Assembly: GCA_040386595.1 (NCBI GenBank)
Contig: JAZKFE010000125.1
Span: 1 to 12,065, forward strand
Direction of reading: 5' to 3'
DNA from: JAKFVC01 sp040386595
GTDB lineage: Bacteria; Planctomycetota; Planctomycetia; Planctomycetales; Planctomycetaceae
DNA length: 12,065 nucleotides
Position 1 is the stretch's first letter, and every line of letters begins with the position of its first letter. The translations under genes and the position numbers were made by a program. The notes beneath the pieces are model-generated. The model had not been told where the DNA came from, made no database searches, and saw only the letters and a list, made by a program, of their open reading frames with translations. Of this stretch, positions 7,229-12,065 are shown piece after piece.

Positions 7229-7888
7229 CTACTGCGGCTTCGCAGCACCTTGTCGCCGAGCCATCTCGAGCTTGGACAACGGCTTGCCGTCCGCTCCGAC
7301 CATCGATGCTGGCGCGGCGGCGGGTGCCGCAGCGGGAGCAGGGGTCGGTTCCGGAGCGGCAGCGGCCACAGGTTCCGCAGCCGGGGCGGCGGCTTCAGCA
7401 GCCTTCGCCTTCGCAGCCGCTCCTTGCAGACGAGCCTGTTCCAACTTCGACAGCGGCTTATCACCCGCCGGGGCAGCCGCAGCAGCGGCCTTGGCCGCAC
7501 CTTGCTCGCGAGCCAACTCCAGGGGGCTCTTTTTGACAGCTGTGCTTCCCGCGGCACCTTGTGCCCGGGCCAGCTCCAGCGGGCTCTTGCCAGCAGCCGG
7601 GGCGGCGGGTGCCGCTGCAGCTGCGGGCTTCTTCGCCGGCTCGGCGTGCTTCTCAGCCACCTTCTTCGGCAGCGGAGCAGCAATCACATTGAGATACGAG
7701 AGATCAATGTCATACCAACTGATATCCACCGGGCCATCAAACTGGACCAGGGCGCGGCCATTCATGTTGATCGTTTTAATGCGACCACTCAGCCCGACAA
7801 ATCGTTTCAGCTCCGGAGTACCGGGATCAACTGTCACCCATTTGTCGGTGAAATCACGCTTCAGACGCTCGACCGTTTCGAAGGACAT
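7229..7888 (-). CDS. KOW/SH3-like protein with four KSPLELAR-type linear repeats
   Basis: This 219-residue protein has unknown function and no signal peptide or membrane segment. Residues 1-70 form a compact domain that looks like a KOW or SH3-type barrel (VGLSGRIKTINMNGRALVQF, then WYDIDLSYL), a fold often used to bind RNA, ribosome or protein partners. From about 75 on it is Ala/Pro/Lys-rich and probably disordered, with four copies of a short motif: KSPLELARAQGAA (101-113), KSPLELAREQGAA (120-132), KPLSKLEQARLQGAA (144-158) and KPLSKLEMARRQGAA (202-216, almost at the C-terminus). The motif could form short amphipathic helices that dock several partners. The ATG at 7888 has GGGAAG about five bases upstream. 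In-frame sequence before it, up to 8080, overlaps the neighbouring gene and is non-coding in style. Confidence 0.8.
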   Translation of the reverse strand: MSFETVERLKRDFTDKWVTVDPGTPELKRFVGLSGRIKTINMNGRALVQFDGPVDISWYDIDLSYLNVIAAPLPKKVAEKHAEPAKKPAAAAAPAAPAAGKSPLELARAQGAAGSTAVKKSPLELAREQGAAKAAAAAAPAGDKPLSKLEQARLQGAAAKAKAAEAAAPAAEPVAAAAPEPTPAPAAAPAAAPASMVGADGKPLSKLEMARRQGAAKPQ

Positions 7889-7930
7889 GGATACTTCCCG
7901 CCTGACATCGTCTCTAAATAATTTCGATCG

Positions 7931-7953
7931 AATACTCTGCATGGAAGAGTATT
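7931..7953. other. Hairpin upstream of the KOW-like gene
   Basis: AATACTCT (7931-7938) and AGAGTATT (7946-7953) are perfect 8-bp arms around seven bases, lying 43 nt before the ATG at 7888. It sits in the 167-nt gap after the 8056-8646 gene. No T-run follows on the minus strand. It may be a leader hairpin or a regulator site. Confidence 0.45.
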
Positions 7954-8055
7954 GAAATATTGCAGTATGTGCCGTGGTCTGGAATCGACACCGTTTCCGG
8001 GCAGGGCAGCTCGTCGAATTCCAGTCCTGTATTCTGTTCGCCTGAGACAGGTAAA

Positions 8056-8646
8056 TCAAGCGACGGGTTTCAACCGCCACTGATACTTCCAGCGCAACGT
8101 GGTCCGCTGTTTCTCCATCTTGGCCCCGGTGAGATCGGGCATTCGCATATTAAACGTCGTTTTTGAGGGCGCCGACGACGTCTCCCACTGCGTCACGACT
8201 GCTGGCTGAGCGGCCAAGGCTTCCGTCGTCAGGCTCCACCGCTGCTCGGCATCATCGCGCGTCAACGGGGCATGCACGTCGTAAGTGCTGAGCGACAAAG
8301 GCCCTGCGGGATGAGCTTGAATTCGGACAGCCAGATCGAAATCGATCATATTCAATCGGGAATCACAACGGATGGCTCCCGAATAGTGATTCTTGCCCGA
8401 TTGCCCCAGCAACTGCACTTCGCCGATGTCTGGATCAATTTGTTCGAAATACACGTTCTGAAAAGCAGGGCTGCCCGGCCAAGGTTGTTCGGAAGTCCCT
8501 TCGACGGAGGTCACTCCCGGCAACCATTCTCGCCCTTTAGCCCGCCAAAGTTGATGCTGCCAGCGGTCAATCTGCCAGGAAAATTCCAACCGCCAACCGT
8601 TCCAAGTCAGCAGGTATTGTCGCGGCAGCTGTGTAACTTCCAACAT
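8056..8646 (-). CDS. Hypothetical protein, 196 residues
   Basis: I do not recognise a family. The protein is rich in Trp and Gln with many alternating hydrophobic residues (for example YLLTWNGWRLEFSW at 11-24 and RTTLRWKYQWRLKP near the end), which suggests a mostly beta structure. There is no signal peptide, membrane segment or cysteine pair. Only one cysteine is seen, in IRCDSR (92-97). The ATG at 8646 has no clear ribosome site, which is common for planctomycetes. The reading frame is supported by its length and balanced composition, and by the absence of a better frame on either strand. It is the first gene of the minus-strand run and lies opposite the plus-strand gene at 9047. Its role is unknown. 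Confidence 0.7.
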   Translation of the reverse strand: MLEVTQLPRQYLLTWNGWRLEFSWQIDRWQHQLWRAKGREWLPGVTSVEGTSEQPWPGSPAFQNVYFEQIDPDIGEVQLLGQSGKNHYSGAIRCDSRLNMIDFDLAVRIQAHPAGPLSLSTYDVHAPLTRDDAEQRWSLTTEALAAQPAVVTQWETSSAPSKTTFNMRMPDLTGAKMEKQRTTLRWKYQWRLKPVA

Positions 8647-9046
8647 GAAACGGTATTTTCGCTAAAAGTGTGGGCCCAGCAGCGGCCGTTCAAGATTAGG
8701 CCGCAATTCCGTGGCCGACTGACTGTACGCTCCTGAATCCTTGATAGTACCATTGGTAGTGCAGGCTACACAACGTCTTTATATTATATGCTTTGCGCAG
8801 ACTGAAAGAACACCGACATTCAGTCGATTGTGGAGACAGCTGAGACGGATTGCACCAACACTTAAGTCCACGGCAACAATTCGCCATTTTTGGGGCGACT
8901 GCGTACGGCACACGCGATTTCATGACGCAACGGCAAAACAAATTTCCGGCAGCGATTCCAACGCCGCCGACAGCACCAACTTTCGAGTGGTCCGCCCACT
9001 CATTGAGATCCTTGCAAATTCAACCGAAAAAGGGTAGTTTTGTTCT
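8647..9046. other. Divergent intergenic region
   Basis: These 400 nt separate two divergent genes and hold no convincing reading frame. An 11-nt palindrome, TACCATTGGTA, sits at 8748-8758. A weak promoter-like pair for the minus-strand gene is TTGTGT, 18 nt, TACTAT, reading leftward through about 8775-8745. For the plus-strand gene a weak pair is TTGCAA, 17 nt, TAGTTT at about 9013-9041, which would make the 9047 transcript nearly leaderless. Both are poor matches. Confidence 0.35.
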
Positions 9047-10786
9047 ATGACACGAAACCCTGCAAATAACTCCAGCGCTGACGATTCCTGGGAACAACTC
9101 GAGGCCGATCTTTTCGGCGTTGAAGTTGGCAAAGAATACACAGCCAGTGAACGAGTGGCCTCTGAGCCCGCTCCCGATGTCGCTGCGCAGGCTGACATCA
9201 TCGTTGCTAAACCCATTGAAGACGACGACTTCGGAGATTTCGGCGCCGGCTTGGTGGAGTCTGTCGCCGCGGAACCGCGTCGCGCTCCCGCGAAGCCGAA
9301 ACCGGCTCCGCCCGCCCGGAAACCCGTCGCGAAAGCCCCTGAGCCTGTCGCTCCGGTGAAGGTTGTTCCCGTCGAGTTACCTCCGGTGGCTGCATTCGAC
9401 CTGAATGACGGCCCCACCGACGAGGAACTGGACGACGCGGACGACGACTCCGATGATGACGTCGAAGCCTCCTCACCTGAAGACGATCCCTACTGGGACG
9501 CTCTGGCGAATTGGAACTGGCAAGAGGACGATCGCTCCGGCAAGCCACGCAGTGACGCCGGCCGAGATCGCCCCCGCCAGCCCAGCCGAAGCGATTCGGG
9601 TGGCCCGCGACGCAGCGAGCGTAGCCGTACTCCGAGCAGCCCCGGCACTAGCGAACGCCGATCACCGTCGTCTCGCGAAGCCCGCCCGGCCGCTGAAGAG
9701 CGAACACATTCGACTTCGCGACGCTCGCCCGCCGACCGTGGACGAACCGAAGAAGCCGCGCCCGTAAGCCAAGTCAGCGACTCACCGAAGATCGAAAAAG
9801 AACCGGTTGTTGCTCACGAAGAGGCAGCCACTCCGGAAGTCAAATCACGTCGGCAGGATCGCCGCCGGTCACGTCGCCACACTTCGTCGCCGGCCCAGCC
9901 TGCGTCCGAAGCCTCATTCGACAACGAACCGCTGGAAGAATCGCTCGACGACGGCTGGCCCGCTCCCGCGGAAACGCCCCGCGAAGCCGCACGCTCGGCC
10001 CCCGCGAATGACTTGGACGATGACTTCGAAGACGAGTCTTCAGAAGAGACGGAACGGACTCCGGAATCGACCGACGAAGAGGGTCAACCTCGCCGTCGAC
10101 GCAGCCGTCGACGCCGCCGCCGTCCGGATCGCCCCGCCACCGCACGGGTCGAATCACCCGCCGACGAAGACATCAAGGAACTCGAAGACGATCCGTTCGT
10201 GTCAGAACACGACGACGATGAGTCGAGCGAGCAATCCGCAACCGACGAGACCGCTGAAGAGGGTGGCGAAGAAGGCCGCCCCGCTCGTGCTCGCCGCCCG
10301 CGTCGACGCCGTCGTGGTGGCCGAGGTGGCGAACGCCCGGCCCCCACTCCTGCAGCACGCGTTGAATCGGATCTCGATGAGGACGACGAGGAATTCCTCG
10401 ACTCCGAATCAGACGACCCATTCGTCGAAGATCGTGACCGTGAATTTGTCGAAGAAGACGAACCACAGCCCCGACGTCGCCGCCCTCGTTCCGGAAGCCG
10501 GCCGGCAACGGTCCGTGCGACTCACCTGGACGAAGAACACGATGATGACGAGGACGAAGATGACGGCGAGCCCGAAGCTCTCGTCAGCTACGAAGACGTC
10601 CCTTCATGGGAAGAGGCCATCTCTTACCTGTTGAATCCTTCGCTGGTCGAAGGTGCCACAGGAAATGGTGGTGGCGACCGAGCGACCGCAACCAGCGATC
10701 GCGGCCCGGCAACGGACCGCGGCCCACGCGGGGGCGGAGAACGCGGACCTCGCCCACCACGCCGAGGACCTCGGCGAGACGCCTAG
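9047..10786 (+). CDS. Large disordered polyampholyte protein with arginine-rich clusters
   Basis: This 579-residue protein of unknown function has no recognisable enzyme domain. It alternates acidic runs (Asp/Glu) with basic clusters: R349-R359 (RRRRSRRRRRR), 414-430 (ending RRRRRGGRGGER) and 476-481 (RRRRPR). The tail has RGG/GRG-type repeats. Short hydrophobic islands stand out as likely conserved motifs: DSWEQLEADLFGVEVG near the N-terminus, DDPYWDALANWNWQEDD in the middle, DPFV twice, and VPSWEEAISYLLNPSLV (518-534). This looks like the disordered scaffold region of RNase E-type or other RNA-binding proteins, so RNA or nucleoid binding, or condensate formation, is a fair guess. The ATG at 9047 has no good Shine-Dalgarno sequence. 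The frame is intact over 1.7 kb and ends just before a strong terminator. Confidence 0.82.
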   Translation: MTRNPANNSSADDSWEQLEADLFGVEVGKEYTASERVASEPAPDVAAQADIIVAKPIEDDDFGDFGAGLVESVAAEPRRAPAKPKPAPPARKPVAKAPEPVAPVKVVPVELPPVAAFDLNDGPTDEELDDADDDSDDDVEASSPEDDPYWDALANWNWQEDDRSGKPRSDAGRDRPRQPSRSDSGGPRRSERSRTPSSPGTSERRSPSSREARPAAEERTHSTSRRSPADRGRTEEAAPVSQVSDSPKIEKEPVVAHEEAATPEVKSRRQDRRRSRRHTSSPAQPASEASFDNEPLEESLDDGWPAPAETPREAARSAPANDLDDDFEDESSEETERTPESTDEEGQPRRRRSRRRRRRPDRPATARVESPADEDIKELEDDPFVSEHDDDESSEQSATDETAEEGGEEGRPARARRPRRRRRGGRGGERPAPTPAARVESDLDEDDEEFLDSESDDPFVEDRDREFVEEDEPQPRRRRPRSGSRPATVRATHLDEEHDDDEDEDDGEPEALVSYEDVPSWEEAISYLLNPSLVEGATGNGGGDRATATSDRGPATDRGPRGGGERGPRPPRRGPRRDA

Positions 10787-10799
10787 TTTGAATAACCCG

Positions 10800-10833
10800 C
10801 AGCCCGGCTGTTCCGAACAGCCGGGCTGTTTTT
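10800..10833 (+). terminator. Intrinsic terminator
   Basis: CAGCCCGGCTGTT (10800-10812) and AACAGCCGGGCTG (10816-10828) form a perfect 13-bp GC-rich stem around CCG, followed directly by TTTTT (10829-10833). It starts 13 nt after the stop codon of the disordered-protein gene. It separates that gene from the adenylyltransferase gene downstream. Confidence 0.92.
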
Positions 10834-10905
10834 GTATCGCGGCGGTCATCCGGCGTCAGTCGAATTACCGCCAGGCGGTTATGCGGTAATTTTGAGCAAC
10901 GACCG

Positions 10906-11940
10906 ATGGACCTATCCCGCTATCACCGTCAGATTTTATTCCGCGCGATCGGCGAAGAGGGACAAAATCGACTCAGTCAAAGCCGGGTTCTCCTCTGCGG
11001 CTGCGGAGCCCTAGGCACAGTGCTGGCCGAAACTCTGGTGCGAGCCGGCGTGGGCTTCATTCGTCTCGTTGATCGCGATTTTGTCGAGATCACCAATCTA
11101 CAGCGGCAAGTTTTGTTCGATGAACAGGACCTCGCCGAGCAACTCCCCAAAGCGGTCGCCGCCACCCGCAAGCTGAATCTGATCAATAGCCAAGTCGTCA
11201 TCGAACCGCACGTTGCCGACGTCTCCTCCGGCAACGTTTTGACTCTGGCCAAAGATGTGGACCTGATCCTCGACGGCACCGACAATTTTGAAACTCGATT
11301 TCTATTGAACGATGTCTCGCTGGAGCTGGGAATTCCGTGGGTTTACGGCGGCTGCATCGGTAGCCACGGGCAAGTAATGCCAATCTTCCCGGGGGAAACA
11401 GCTTGCCTCCGCTGCCTGATGGAAGATGTTCCGGCCCCCGGAACCACGGAGACCTGCGACACAGCCGGCATCCTGGGGCCGACGGTCAACATGATTGCCT
11501 CGCTGCAAGCGGTTCAGGCCTTAAAAATCCTGGCCGGACGGCGCGATCAGGTGGAGGCGTCGCTGCACATTCTGGATGTCTGGGACGGAACGCTCCGCAA
11601 AATGAGCGTCAAGAATCTCCGCGACCAGGGACGCTGCCCCGCCTGCCATCAAGGTGAACGCGCCTGGCTGCACGGCGATCGAGCCTCACAGACGACTGTC
11701 CTTTGCGGACGAAACGCCGTCCAAGTTTCGCCGCACGAAAAGCGGTCAATCTCATTGCCGGACTTAGCGGAGAAGCTGCGCCCCAGCGGTAAGGTCACGG
11801 TCAATCCGTTCCTGATTCGGTTGGTCGTCCAGGACGGGGCCTACGAACTGACCATCTTCAGCGACGCCCGAGCCATCATCAAAGGCACCGACGACCCGGC
11901 CGCAGCGAAATCGCTCTACGCCCGGTACGTCGGTTCGTAG
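10906..11940 (+). CDS. ThiF/MoeB/HesA-family E1-like adenylyltransferase
   Basis: This 344-residue cytoplasmic enzyme is expected to adenylate the C-terminal glycine of a ThiS- or MoaD-like sulfur carrier for thiamine or molybdopterin synthesis. The nucleotide fold shows G32-x-G34-x-x-G37, LVDRDFVEITNLQRQVLF (54-71), K82 and DGTDNFETRFLLND (123-136). Two zinc pairs are present, C167/C170 and C244/C247. C184 in ETCDTAGILGP lies at the position of the ThiF sulfur-relay cysteine. After the E1 domain (about 1-250) comes a C-terminal part (about 265-344) with ELTIFSDARAIIKGTDD, seen in some ThiF-like proteins and distinct from the rhodanese domain of MoeBR types. ThiF and MoeB cannot be told apart from this sequence, and no carrier gene is in the window. 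The start has GAG about ten bases upstream. The gene lies after a terminator and is probably transcribed alone. Confidence 0.9.
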   Translation: MDLSRYHRQILFRAIGEEGQNRLSQSRVLLCGCGALGTVLAETLVRAGVGFIRLVDRDFVEITNLQRQVLFDEQDLAEQLPKAVAATRKLNLINSQVVIEPHVADVSSGNVLTLAKDVDLILDGTDNFETRFLLNDVSLELGIPWVYGGCIGSHGQVMPIFPGETACLRCLMEDVPAPGTTETCDTAGILGPTVNMIASLQAVQALKILAGRRDQVEASLHILDVWDGTLRKMSVKNLRDQGRCPACHQGERAWLHGDRASQTTVLCGRNAVQVSPHEKRSISLPDLAEKLRPSGKVTVNPFLIRLVVQDGAYELTIFSDARAIIKGTDDPAAAKSLYARYVGS

Positions 11941-11956
11941 CCAAGATTCTCGATAC

Positions 11957-12065
11957 ACCATAGTCGTTGTTCGCTCCGCGAACTGAACGCGCTCGCAGTA
12001 GCGAGGTGAATCCACATTGAGATTCCCTGCTGATTTCAGCCGGCTACTGCGAATGCGTTGTGTTC
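11957..12065. repeat. Family B inverted-repeat element, copy 3 (cut by window end)
   Basis: From ACCATAGTCG at 11957 the sequence follows the left end of the elements at 1812-2046 through GCAGTAGCGAGGTG. A different middle of about 30 nt follows, and then the right-end core CCGGCTACTGCGAATGCG and TTGTGTTC, where the window stops. It begins 17 nt after the adenylyltransferase stop codon. Flanking arms are conserved and the centre is not, as in copies 1 and 2. Confidence 0.85.

Noticed and set aside
8733..8745. CTGAATCCTTGAT also found on the minus strand at 5021-5033, both in upstream regions
   Set aside because: About one or two 13-nt matches are expected by chance in 12 kb on both strands, and the flanks do not align.
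8741..9037. 98-codon plus-strand frame in the divergent intergenic region
   Set aside because: No ribosome site, no recognisable motif, and it occupies the likely promoter space.
9807..10634. 275-codon frame overlapping the disordered-protein gene
   Set aside because: A plus-one frame of a low-complexity Arg/Asp region. The 9047 frame starts earlier, ends at a terminator and has the more structured motifs.

Overview
The window looks like a chromosomal segment of a planctomycete, most likely of the Planctomycetaceae group. The evidence is the gene content: a BlaI repressor with an M56 antirepressor that carries WD40-like sequence, a very charged disordered protein, hypothetical proteins of planctomycete style, GC-rich coding DNA with weak Shine-Dalgarno signals, and many intergenic inverted repeats. 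This placement is inference from style and remembered families, not from a search. The sequence is a draft scaffold: two runs of exactly ten N (1926-1935 and 7011-7020) both lie inside inverted repeats, so they look like arbitrary-length assembly gaps.

Layout. Positions 13-254 hold a MITE-like inverted repeat (family A). An isocitrate dehydrogenase gene (554-1732, +) follows and ends in a 21-bp hairpin. A double copy of repeat family B (1812-2046) separates it from six genes that all read on the minus strand. From the promoter-distal end these are an M56 metallopeptidase with WD40-like C-terminus (2070-4046), a BlaI/MecI-type repressor (4504-4890), a membrane-anchored endonuclease/exonuclease/phosphatase-fold protein (5095-5997), a DUF374 acyltransferase-like protein (6036-6767), a KOW/SH3-like protein with repeated linear motifs (7229-7888) and an unknown protein (8056-8646). 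Two more inverted-repeat elements (families C and D, 6952-7177) lie between the DUF374 gene and the KOW-like gene. The plus strand then carries a disordered polyampholyte protein (9047-10786) with a strong intrinsic terminator, and a ThiF/MoeB-type E1-like adenylyltransferase (10906-11940). Another family B copy runs off the window end.

How the genes work together. The BlaI/M56 pair is the clearest system: a winged-helix repressor and a membrane protease expected to relieve it, here without a beta-lactam sensor domain. The DUF374 and EEP genes are 38 nt apart and probably co-transcribed, perhaps acting on membrane lipid or envelope. The isocitrate dehydrogenase (TCA cycle) and the ThiF/MoeB protein (sulfur transfer for thiamine or molybdopterin) are housekeeping genes with no visible partners here. 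The least explained items are the KOW-like protein with four KSPLELAR-type motifs, the WD40-like tail on the M56 protease, the dyad-rich gap between blaI and the protease gene, and the four families of inverted repeats.
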